DNA of 55,000 bases, from contig WBZZ01005871.1 of assembly GCA_019918135.1 (NCBI GenBank), positions 207,501-262,500 on the forward strand, given 5' to 3'. Numbering within the stretch: the stretch's first letter is position 1; every line of letters starts with the position of its first letter. Below the pieces are notes generated by a model. The model worked only from the letters and a program-made list of their open reading frames with translations. It was not told the origin of the DNA and made no database searches. Shown here piece after piece: positions 43,087-52,109 of the stretch. The position numbers were made by a program, and so were the translations under genes. The stretch is from Paulinella micropora. Its lineage: Eukaryota; Cercozoa; Imbricatea; Euglyphida; Paulinellidae.

Positions 43087-46000
43087 TTTCTCTAATTTCT
43101 TGTAGTATATTCACAAGATTTTTATTTTCTTTTTGTAGTATATTCATAAGATTTTTATTTTCTTTTTCTAATAAATCTATCGCTTGCGATAGATTACCTA
43201 CCTTTTCCGCCATGTGTTGAAAAGCACTAACCAGTATTGGTATAAAACTTGTATATGTTATGCCTTCAAGGTAGCCATCTCCATCGTCCGCTTTTATTCC
43301 ACTTTCGGATACAAACTCTGGAAATATTTTTTTAACTTCATCCGCAATAAATCCGTGGTTCTTTTGTTCTTTCTTTTCGTCTGATTTCAAATAGTATGAA
43401 CAACAATTTATTTTCATTAGTTTATCACAACAATCCTCGCAGTCTAATGTGTTAATATCTGATTTTAGCCTCCTGTCCGATGAGTTTGTCCAAGCACCAT
43501 TGAGAGGAATATAATTATAAGTGCCAGACGGCTCACCAGTAGTAGAGTTTGAAGTAGTCCAAGCGTGAAGCAAACCAGTAGAAGAAACAATTACTCCATA
43601 ATTCGTATATCCTCCCGATTTAAAATATAGTTGTGGGTCATTAGTGTAAGCAGGTCTTTGTCTTTTTGTTAAAGAACCGCTTGATGTTGTTGGAAGAGTT
43701 AATGTTGTTGTTGATATCCCCGCATTTGCTGTTATTAATCCGCTCGCAGTTATTGTTAATCCAGCATTTGCTGTTATCACCCCACTTGCTGTAATCGCCT
43801 TTGTTGTTAATAAACCAGCAGTGTCTAGTTCCAGAGCGAGATTCCAACCAAGAGAATTCCCAGCACCGCCTCCTCCTACATCATACAAAAATCTAAGTTT
43901 ATTATTCCATTTACTAATTAGAAAATTAGAACTCGCATAACTTGATTTCCATCCACCAGCATCTAAATACGCATCAAAAGTCATATTTATGTTATTATGA
44001 CTTAAATTGGTTAGTTGAAAAGTAGGATATATATCTTCTGTTGTAATCGCTTGTATATGTGCTCCAGATGTGTTATTATTATAAGTTCCATATATTTCTA
44101 AACCCGCTGTTGCTCCTACTCCTTTCGTTGTATTGCCTATGATTATTGGTTTGCCTGATGCTGTTGTTATTTTGTCGTTCGTTGTTAATGTTGTTGTTGA
44201 TATCCCCGCACTAGCCGTTATTAATCCTTTTGTCCATAAAGTCCCGTTTGCCCCATTCAATGACATTAACAATTGCTCTGCTGAATTCTCCCACACAAAA
44301 CCATCCGCCGAAGCATTACCACTCCTAAATCTTACAGCAAAGCCTGAAATATCGTTGCCTGCCACCGCTGTTCCTCCACTTAATGATTTACCAGCCCCTG
44401 GTTGAGCCATATAAATCCCCCATCCTGAGTTGTCTGTATCCCACATAAATATACCCTGTCCATTTCCCCCGTCCGTTTTATTTTGAATAGATAACTTACA
44501 ACCACCATCTGCTGTCAATAATCCACTCGCCGTGAGTGTTGTTGTTGATATCCCCGCGGTTGAAGTAATTGTAGTTCCAGTTATTGTTCCGCCATTTGTT
44601 ATATTGTTTGAGTTCATATCTAAGGCGCCATAAAACCGCATACCGCCAGCATTGTTAAAACGGACAATGTCAGACGAAGCACTTTTATTATCCAAAAGTT
44701 TTGAAATATAAAGTCCCGCCCCTTTTACATCAGATGCTACATTCGTAAATACATAACCTCTTTGGTTCGCGGTTCCACTTGTAGCAGTATTTAGAGTAAA
44801 TAAGAAATACTGATAATCTCCTGATGTCTGTGAAAAGAATATATCTCCTCCATTTTGGTTTTAATATCCTCGCCCCATTATATGTTATATTTCCTCCATT
44901 AGTTATAGTTTGATTATTAAAATCAGCATTGTTCGTTAAAGTTAGATATTTTATCACAGTGCTCGCACCATTAAATGTTTTGCTTCCTGTTATGGTTTGG
45001 TCTGTTGTTAGTTTTACATTTTGCCCGTCCAATGTGTCCGCATACCCTTTTGTCGCTCCGTCCGTCGCTAATGTCGGAGTTCCAAGGTTGGCTATTTTGC
45101 TACTATTACAATCTAGCCCCGAAGCATTTACCCAACCGACAATCGTCCCGTCAATAATAAAACTTATTTTTTTCGCAGAAATTTCAAAGTTGTAATATGT
45201 CGCAGTTTTCATATCCAAACTAGCAATTGACCCGATATTACTGGTAGAATTGAAAACGATAAATGTGCCCTTTGTTGTTGAATTGATTGAATTTCCAGTT
45301 ATTTCAACACCACTGCTATATGTCTTAATTCCTGCTATGGTTTGGTTTCCTGTTAGTTTCACATTTTGTCAGTCTAATGTATCCACATAACTTTTGTTTG
45401 CTCCGTCCGTTGTTGCTGATGGTGTGGCTAAGTTTGTTATTTTGTTGTTATTCAAAGATAGTGTAGTGCCAGTTGCGGTTATAATTAAAGTATTACCTGA
45501 ATATAACTCTACATACGAACCCGTTATTTGTATCGGATACCAAGTCGCTGTTGCTGTCTTTTGTGCGGCAATCATTCCTATTTTTGTATCAAAGGCTATG
45601 CCAATACCATCAAAAGTTGTAGGATTGGACGAACCACTTACTTCCAAAGTTGATGTAAATTTTTTATTTCCTGCTATGGTTTGGTCTCCTGTTAGTTTAA
45701 CCACCGAAGTGTCAAGAGTAGAAACATCAACACCATCAACCAAATTTACATTTGTTATGCTTTGGCTTTTCATATCAATACCCGCACTTGCATTTATTAT
45801 ACTGCTAAATGTTTTTATTCCTCCTATGGTTTGGTCTCCTGTTAGTTTGACTACTGAACCATCAACTGCGAGATTTGCTAGATTAATTCCATTATATGTA
45901 GAAGCCCCTGAAATAGCATAACCATTCATATTTAGTCCTCCCGTCATACTGGCTGTGCCGTCTAATCTAAGAAAGGGTGGTGTAGTGTTTCTCCATTGTC

Positions 46001-46862
46001 CTGTGCTATAAATGAGTAATTGATTATCTGCTGGTGTGCCCGTTATTAGCACATCGCTATGTGAGTCTATACTTCCACTCGCTGACACCTTATTATTATT
46101 ATCATTATGTTCAAATATCCATTCATCAACACCTTTGTCGTTTAGTAAATTAACTCCTGTTATATTCTTCCTTCCCATACTAATATTGCATGTTTCATCA
46201 ACATTTATTGGAAATGTTTTATTTACCCAGTTTATTGAGTTATATGTTAGATAACTATTCATCGCCACTGGTGCTGTAATGACTACGTCAGAGAGTGTGT
46301 CAATTGAACCTAGGGCTGTATTTTTCCATTTGCCTTCTACATCGTTGTAAGTTAAGTATTGCCCGCTCGCTTGTGCGAATATGTTAGTGTCTATCAAATT
46401 GTATAAACTTGTTTGGTGCGGATTACTTGTATTAGAGCGGTGTTGAGTTGAGGCTTTGACTTCGTCGTTGTCTCTCACTCGTTGCTCTGTGTAGTATAAA
46501 TTTTTTCCTTCTTTGATATCCGTAGTTGATTTTAAAGCGAGCCGTGTATCAAAGCGGTTATCAGTCCAATAATAATTAAGTCATTCTTTAAGGTCAGTCG
46601 TTGATTTTAAAGCGAGCCGTGTATCAAAGCGGTTATCAGTCCAATAATAATTAAGTCCTTCTTTAATGTCCGCGGTGCTTTTGGTAGCCAGTCGTGTATC
46701 AAATCGGTTATCAGTGAAATAAAGATTTATCGGGTCGGCATCTTCTGGCACTCTGTCTGTGTTTAAACCAATAATATTAGTGTTGGTAAGGTCTAAGTTT
46801 TTTATGTCTAGACTATCAACAGCAATTTCTGATAAACCTAGTAAGGATTTATATTGCGACAT
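43076..46862 (-). pseudogene. Tail-fibre-like protein with peptidase S74-type chaperone tip (element 2)
   Basis: Virion surface fibre. N-terminus has four NRFDTRLALKST units, then beta-repeat shaft (SVVKLTGDQTIGGIKTF and similar), then the S74 tip SSDRRLKSDINTL (catalytic Ser-Asp region) with HGFIADEVKKIFP and a C-terminal coiled coil. In-frame TGA codons at about 46581 and 45369 stand where neighbouring repeats have GGA; an extra A near 44865 shifts the frame. The 22-base palindrome at 43174-43195 lies in the coiled coil. The shaft matches element 1; the tip does not. Confidence 0.88.
43174..43195. repeat. Perfect short palindrome in the fibre C-terminus (element 2)
   Basis: AATCTATCGC and its reverse complement around two bases, in frame in the coiled-coil end of the fibre. 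Element 1 has no such sequence near its fibre end. Confidence 0.75.
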
Positions 46863-46914
46863 ATTATATTAATAATTATTAAAAAATACTAAAATATATT
46901 AATCTTAGTATAGA

Positions 46915-47435
46915 ATGCCGTCTGCTGAAGCAAGTCGTAAGAATTGGGGTAGTGCTGTGGAAGGAATAAAAGCGAAAGCGAAACAACGAAAGATGGAACA
47001 TGCTAAAATGTTTTGGCGCAATACCGAAATGCTGTAAAACAAGAAGATGAAGATATGGAGGAACGAATAAAACAAATTGAAGAAAAGAACTTGGCTAAGG
47101 ATATTATTACTGAACATGATAATGATAGCCCAGAGGAGAAGAGTGAGAGCGAAGATGAGGTTGATTTCACTGATATCATTGCAGAAAAGATGGCTAAGAT
47201 GAAAATCAAGAGAGCGAAGGTAGAGAGTAAGAGGGAAAAGAAGAAGAGTAAAAAGTCTGTGGTTGAACCAGAGGAGAGCGAAAGCAGTGAGAGTGAAAGT
47301 GAAGAAGAAGAGCCAAAACCAAAGAAGGGGAAAGGTAAAAAATCAAGCAGTGTGAGCGTGAAAGTATATAATCAATCTTCAGGTGCTAAGAAAGAAAAAA
47401 ATAATGATGTTGAAAAATGTTTCTTAAAGTTTTAA
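46915..47435 (+). pseudogene. Charged coiled protein of element 2, one frameshift
   Basis: Starts at 46915 with MPSAEASRKNWGSAVEGIKAKAKQRK-type basic sequence, shifts frame near 47005-47015, then continues to 47435 with a KMKIKRAKVESKREKKKSKK basic tract and an acidic Ser/Glu tract. Homologous to 7742-8259. Divergent from the fibre. Possible nucleic-acid-binding or scaffold protein; not recognised. Confidence 0.65.
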
Positions 47436-47436
47436 A

Positions 47437-48075
47437 GTCCAAATGTAAATAATCCAATCGGAGCATTAATGTGTCTCAACGATTTCTTATGTTTATTTCT
47501 CGCACCTACACATAGCAAAATACCACACTCACATTCTATAATTTTCTTTGAGTTTTCTTGAATAATATTTTTATTTTTCAAATAGATTTCTTTTTTTTAT
47601 TTTTTATTTCATCAATGTTTTTTACATAATACTCTTTATTTTTATTTCTACATCTTTCATTATTTTCAAGTTTCCATTTATTGTTAATCTTTTTGTATTT
47701 TTCTTTATTTATTTCGTAGTGATTTTTCTTATAAGTATCTATTTTTTCTTTATTATCTAAATAATATGTCTTGCTATCACGACCTTCAATTCTTCTATTA
47801 ATACATTCTGTTTATCTAATTATTTCTCCTTCTCTTTTGTGTAGTTCATCTTTATTATTACATTCAAACAATTCCATTAATTCAATATAATGATATTGAT
47901 GTTTAATAATTTCAAATGACGACACATAATTCGCCTTTCCTTTCATATACGATTTATAACTACTTCTATGGTCTGATAGCAGTTGAGATAAAGTTTGAGT
48001 AGTAGAACCAATATAAACATCATTACTTTCATAACATCTTAAACAATAAATCTTTCCTTGTTTAAAGTCATGCAT
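47437..48075 (-). pseudogene. GIY-YIG endonuclease with C-terminal zinc finger, broken; only in element 2
   Basis: The start Met is placed at MHDFKQGKIYCL. GIY-like KIYCLRC and YIG in NDVYIGSTTQ give the family signature. A TAA replaces a probable Lys after EIIR at about 47818, then INRRIEGRDSKTYY follows and a second frame carries a CECG...H....H finger. Element 1 has only about 120 bases at this place. GIY-YIG genes of this build are common in large DNA viruses and often act as homing endonucleases. Confidence 0.78.
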
Positions 48076-48140
48076 TATCTGGTTTTTACTGGTTTTTACT
48101 GGTATATATAATATATAATAAAACTTTAACATAAAATTAA

Positions 48141-48152
48141 TTATATAATATG
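48141..48152 (+). promoter_or_regulatory. TATA-like start signal overlapping the integrase ATG
   Basis: ttatataatATG. The same box abuts the start codons at 8321, 30242, 18626, 20329 and, on the minus strand, 46862. Position is too close for a usual TATA box, so it may be an initiator-like late promoter. Confidence 0.4.
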
Positions 48153-49080
48153 GACGAAATGAAGAGAAAAAAAGAGAAGAATCATTAGAAATTCATTATC
48201 AGAAAAAGAACCCGAAAATATGGAACACGATATGGGCGGACAAACCTTTAGACTAAGTGTTCCTAGATTTGGCGGACATGAGTAAAATAAATGACAAAAA
48301 GGGGAATAAAGGCTATGCTTGGATGCTTTGTTGGATCGATTGTCATTCAAGATTTTTAACAATCATTCCACTAAAAAATAAAACAGCAAAAGAAGTATAT
48401 TATGCTTTGAAATCTATACCTTATAAACCAAAGTCAATTACAACTGACAGCGGAGGAGAATATAAAGGTGCTACTCGTGATTATTTTATTGAAAATGGAA
48501 TTAAACACGATGTCGTTGAAGTTGGCGACCATAGAGCGCTTGCGGTTGTTGATAGAGTGATAAGAAGTATTAGGAGATGGCTTGACCTTTTATTTGAAAC
48601 TAATAGAAATTTTGACTGGGTAAGTTATATTCAAGACTTAGTCAATGCGTACAATCATAAAGTTCATAGAGGAATTCAAGCCAAACCTGTGGATGTCTTT
48701 GCTAGAAGAGATAAAAATAAACAGACTATCACTCGTGATAACCTTATTAATGAATGCAATGTTGGCGATAATGTAAAAAGAAAATAAAAGAAATGTTTTT
48801 TCAAAAGGCGGTAAGACTTTCAGCAAAATTATTTATAAAGTCAAAGGACGTTCTGGCTTCAAAATCATACTAAATAACGATGAGTTGGTAAGCCCTCGTG
48901 ATTTATTGAAGAATGATTTTAATAAACCAATTGACGAAGAAAAAAGATATGAAAGAGCAAACCAAAGAAGTTATTAAAGAGAAAAAGACAAAAGAATTAC
49001 TTAAGAGGGAAGACATTCAACCAGAGAATATCAGGACTTCAAAGAGAGAAAAAAAGGCAAATGTCATATTGGATTTGTAA
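48150..49080 (+). pseudogene. Retroviral-type (rve) integrase of element 2, broken
   Basis: Frameshift near 48172, an in-frame TAA near 48258 (CAA, Gln, in element 1), a shift after the VKRK at 48787 and another near 48945. The core has Asp in WIDCHSRF, Asp in TTDSGGEYKG, and Asp in AVVDRVIRS where Glu is usual, 34 residues apart. A basic SH3-like part follows (YKVKGRSGFKI). Matches 6640-7618 closely. Inactive here; an intact integrase elsewhere must have made the insertion. Confidence 0.88.
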
Positions 49081-49110
49081 GCAAAAAAAATAAAAAAGAC
49101 ATATATTTAA

Positions 49111-49186
49111 GCGATGAGACATCCTTCGGACTTGAACCAGCAACCGAAAATCTCAATGACTACGCCTAACCCATTAGTCTCATCGC
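49111..49186 (-). ncRNA. tRNA-like sequence with a Pol III B-box-like motif
   Basis: 76 nt on the minus strand. A 9-bp perfect terminal stem (GCGATGAGA/TCTCATCGC), a 4-bp GACT/AGTC arm around a GG-containing loop, and ggttcaagtcc matching the B-box. The T stem and anticodon arm do not fold canonically (a TTCGG/CCGAA stem with a 14-base loop instead), so I do not call an isotype. It may be a degenerate or tRNA-like RNA. Confidence 0.4.
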
Positions 49187-49310
49187 CTAATAAGCCTACT
49201 AGCGACGTGGGAAAAATGGTATTTGAAGTATTATCGTAAGTCAATTTTTTTAGAAAAAAAATAGACTTATTCTAGAAAATTCTATTTCCGTGAATATGAC
49301 CAGCAACACC

Positions 49311-49350
49311 CAGACAGCGCGGTGTCTGGCTGTCTGTAGGCTTCAGACAG
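49311..49350. repeat. Interleaved CAGACAG/CTGTCTG inverted repeats
   Basis: CAGACAG at 49311 and 49344 and CTGTCTG at 49330 allow two alternative hairpins upstream of the 49391 ORF. Confidence 0.55.
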
Positions 49351-49390
49351 AAAATCAGAATTTTGTCTAGACAGGTTTTCATTTGAAACC

Positions 49391-49672
49391 ATGTCTCTAA
49401 TACCGCGAGAAACCAAAACTAAAAATGAATGGATTGAAGAATTTGAAATACGACAAACAGGAAGTGATAGACTCAAGAAAGATAAAATAATATGTGAAGA
49501 AAGAATTTCTAAAGCGGATAAAGAAATTGTGTGTCTCGTTGAAAAGAAACAGCCAGACCTGATTAAGGTTGATGCGATTAATGAGATGTTGCAACGATTG
49601 AGTATTGAAAATAATGAAGTAGAAGCAGATAAACTTATTCGCTTGAGAAAAAAGAAATTGGAAAAAAAATAA
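49391..49672 (+). CDS. Hypothetical coiled-coil protein (93 aa)
   Basis: Helical and charged with two Cys-containing stretches (KIICEERI, EIVCLVEKK). No signal or membrane segment. Matching region of element 1 is missing, so conservation cannot be judged. Not recognised. Confidence 0.5.
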   Translation: MSLIPRETKTKNEWIEEFEIRQTGSDRLKKDKIICEERISKADKEIVCLVEKKQPDLIKVDAINEMLQRLSIENNEVEADKLIRLRKKKLEKK

Positions 49673-49737
49673 ACATAGAACGGGATAATTTCTATAAGTG
49701 GAAAAAAGATAATCGTGGCTAACTTTCCGCTATTATC

Positions 49738-49917
49738 ATGAATAAAATTCTCGTTGGTATTGAAAAAGAACATTTATCGTTTAATTCTTCGTTTAACAAA
49801 TATTCAAGCGATGGTATTAACGAGCACGTAAATGATAGTATTAACATTAAACGAGAACACAATAGAAACATGTACAGAGTCTATAGAACCGAGAGTGCGG
49901 ATAGCAACTCGGAATAA
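49738..49917 (+). CDS. Hypothetical 59-aa ORF
   Basis: ATG at 49738, stop at 49915-49917. Asn/Ser-rich, MNKILVGIEKEHLSFN at the start. No family recognised and no homologue in the window; codon use resembles the surrounding genes. Confidence 0.3.
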   Translation: MNKILVGIEKEHLSFNSSFNKYSSDGINEHVNDSINIKREHNRNMYRVYRTESADSNSE

Positions 49918-49944
49918 AAAAAAGACTTCGTGCTAAATGGTTTT

Positions 49945-50238
49945 CTTAAAAACCAAGGGGTTTAACACCCCACCCTAATTCAAAGGAATTTCTATTACAC
50001 ATGCTTTTTGGTGTGTGTAATAGAATATGGGAGAGCCTGACAAATTGGTTGAAGGAGTTGGTGATATGAACATCGCTCCTGCCCAAGCGGGTAAGTCTAC
50101 AATCTCAAATATTTGAGATACTTATGATAAATGTTGATTGTAGGTTTTTGGAAGTCATGGGATTAGGTTGAAGCCGAGGCGCCAGCAGAGATGAAAAACC
50201 CCCGCTTAGTGAGGGTTCCGCGCGATTTCGCTCGGCTT
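49945..50238 (+). ncRNA. Candidate structured RNA at the integrase end of element 2
   Basis: Dense succession of stems: GGTTTT/AAAACC, GGGGT/ACCCC, CTATTACACA/TGTGTAATAG, GGAG/CTCC, CCC/GGG, CTACAATC/GATTGTAG enclosing a 16-base palindrome, AACCC/GGGTT, and an 8-bp AAGCCGAG (50171-50178)/CTCGGCTT (50231-50238) closing stem. No known RNA family recognised. Orientation is assumed. Confidence 0.35.
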
Positions 50239-50475
50239 AAAAGAGCAGACATAAATGCTCTTCATGCTGACCGAAAATTTTTCCTTCGCAGACCCGCTGA
50301 GAGAGTTGAGGAGTTTTCGTTTGCTTGGATTGAACGAGATTCAAGCATGATAGCCACAAAAAAGAAAACTTTCTTTCTGGCTTCTGTGGGAAGAGAAGAG
50401 GAAGAAATTCTCGTCTTCCCTTACTCCCTTCTATTTCGGCTTTACAGAAAAAAATTAATCGCGATGAAAGTTTAA
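50191..50475 (+). CDS. Doubtful 94-aa ORF
   Basis: Basic, Arg-rich start (RLVRVPRDFARLKRADI), overlaps the structured RNA candidate and is more GC-rich than neighbours. No homologue in the window. It may be chance. Confidence 0.25.
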   Translation: MKNPRLVRVPRDFARLKRADINALHADRKFFLRRPAERVEEFSFAWIERDSSMIATKKKTFFLASVGREEEEILVFPYSLLFRLYRKKLIAMKV

Positions 50476-50591
50476 TCAATTGGATTGTCTCACTTGAGAC
50501 TTTGTGAAAAATAGACTCTTAAGTTTATTTATATATAAATAAAATAAGGGTTTTTTGGATGACTTTTATTTTTCTCTCAGTGCTAGATTGG

Positions 50592-50719
50592 GGGCTCTTT
50601 GGGGTGTTTTATGCTCTTGTATTGATTGTTCAAACTAGCAATAGGAGACGAGAAATGAAATTTATGAGGTCGTTTTAAGGCACGAAAAACGACCCTTGTA
50701 AATGTCATATTATACTACT
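50592..50719 (-). repeat. Element 2 right terminal inverted repeat (128 bp)
   Basis: Reverse complement of 29749-29876; ends ACTACT. The only mismatch found lies in an outer stem arm (AAATGTCAT for AAATTTCAT). Confidence 0.95.
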
Positions 50720-50725
50720 AAGAAG
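50720..50725. repeat. Element 2 target-site duplication, right copy (aagaag)
   Basis: Six bases directly after ACTACT; pairs with 29743-29748. Confidence 0.9.
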
Positions 50726-51247
50726 CAGTTATTATCTTTGCTTCGTGTGTTATGAATTCCTTCTGTTGTTTTATGTTTCTTATCACTTCCTGTTTCATTA
50801 CATCCGCCCCGTCCTTGAATAATTTCAACATTTATATATTGAATAATTCGGTCGTATCTGTTAGCAGCACGAAATAAATCGTCTATATCTTTCAACTAAC
50901 TCCATTTGAAAAACTTACTATCATCAGCATCTGTTATATAGAACTTTATATAACCAAACTTAACATGAAGGCTCGCTTCTCCTGTCATACCTTTACTTTT
51001 CGCATCCTTTACTGCTCTCATAATTGTTAATTCAATCGCATCCATACCATAGAAGTTAATATCAAGGTCTCTGAATGGGTATGTATAGCCGTTCATCCCT
51101 CTGTTCTTTATCGGTCTTAGTTCAACAACCTTATATTCCCTACTTTCCCTCTGTTTAGTCTCCCGTGTCTTAGTTTCCCTTAAATTCGCCTTAGACTTTA
51201 AGAGTTCTACATTTTTCTTTTGGTCTTGGTGGTAATGGTGGTGGCAT
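50726..51247 (-). pseudogene. polB: DNA polymerase B of element 1, N-terminal part
   Basis: Starts at 51247 with MPPPLPPRP like the intact gene, shifts frame near 51220 and again near 50890, and shows DINFYGMDAIE and the RYDRIIQYINVEI block. Ends at the element 2 target site; the remainder is 27404-29748. Confidence 0.88.
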
Positions 51248-51385
51248 TATATCAATGGGCATATAAAATGTTAGAAAAGTATTAAATTGTTTTACCGCTT
51301 TTTATAAATATAAATTGTCTTACCCTTAACATGAAATTCATTTATATTTAATATAAAAAATAATTTTTTTTGTTTTGTTTTTATT

Positions 51386-51571
51386 TTATTCTCTCGCCGT
51401 CTCTTTCGCCTTTATTTCTTCATATTCCTTACGTTTTCTATTTCGTTCTTTTAATTGCTCCTTCCTCTTTTGATTGATTTCATCCTTATTTCTCCTATAA
51501 TATGCAAGAGCCTTTTCGGAGTTAGCCTTTCTCTTTTCTTCTGGTGTGAGATATTTCTTATGTCTTCCCAT
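51386..51571 (-). CDS. Small basic protein of element 1 (homologue 30556-30732)
   Basis: 61 codons, intact. KKYLTPEEKRKANSEKALAYY is shared with element 2 followed by a Lys/Arg/Glu helix. Between polymerase and the AP2-like gene, as in element 2. Role unknown. Confidence 0.72.
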   Translation of the reverse strand: MGRHKKYLTPEEKRKANSEKALAYYRRNKDEINQKRKEQLKERNRKRKEYEEIKAKETARE

Positions 51572-51608
51572 GGTATATATTATTAGTAATATACTCTTTA
51601 AATAAAAA

Positions 51609-52062
51609 TTAATTATTTATTTTATAATATCTTTCTATATCATCGTTTCTATATGCTATACGAATAACTTTATGCCCGCCTAATATAATCTCTTTCTTTT
51701 TCCGCAAGAAGTCTCTATGTGATTGACTTTTTTCGTGTTCATATTTGCTATATATTCTTATCGTCTTACCACAGACACATTTATATGTTTCTTTGCTTCT
51801 TTCTTTCTTTTCTGTAATTGATTTGCTTTTGTTTAGTCAATTGTTTATAATCAGTATTCTTACTATCTTCTTCATATCTTGCTAATACTTCTCTTTCATA
51901 AAATTCTCTTGCTAATCTTTCCGCTTCTTCTTTTGTTCTCTTCTTAGTAATACGAATTACTTTTCTTTTTTGCTCTCCGTTTTCTCTCCATCTAATATCA
52001 ACTTCTTTTTCTTTTATACAAATACCTCCTTTCGTAATGTTTCTTTTTGTGTTATTACTCAT
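51609..52062 (-). pseudogene. AP2-like DNA-binding domain plus zinc finger, one frameshift
   Basis: The first 65 residues (GGICIKEKEVDIRWRENGE, then AEERLAREFYE-type helix) look like the AP2/integrase-type three-strand DNA-binding fold; then a basic linker and, after a shift near 51780, a CVCG...H....H finger ending YYKINN. The element 2 homologue keeps only the finger half. DNA-binding regulator or remnant of a homing-type gene. Confidence 0.6.
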
Positions 52063-52109
52063 TGTATATTATGTCAGTATTTAATTATTTAAATGATAAT
52101 TCAAAAGAG

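Larger units (their letters stand above)
29749..50719 (+). mobile_element. Element 2: full-length Maverick/Polinton, 20,971 bp
   Basis: Bounded by 128-bp inverted repeats with 5'-AG and CT-3' ends and by the duplication aagaag. Gene order from left: AP2-less zinc-finger ORF, two small ORFs, polymerase B, two small ORFs (plus), fibre-like protein, major capsid, minor capsid, protease, basic protein, ATPase, 119-aa protein (minus), Cys-rich protein (plus), membrane protein and fibre (minus), charged protein (plus), GIY-YIG (minus), integrase and small ORFs (plus). Confidence 0.95.

Noticed and set aside
38308..46583. TGA recoded as glycine
   Set aside because: Only three cases; intact genes use GGA normally, element 1 has assorted stops (TAA, TAG, TGA) at unrelated residues, and no such code is known in eukaryotes.
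6640..50590. The whole window as one palindromic (head-to-head) duplication of a Polinton
   Set aside because: The TIR plus 6-bp duplication in the middle of the element 1 polymerase, and its 5' remainder at 50726-52259, show a nested insertion instead.
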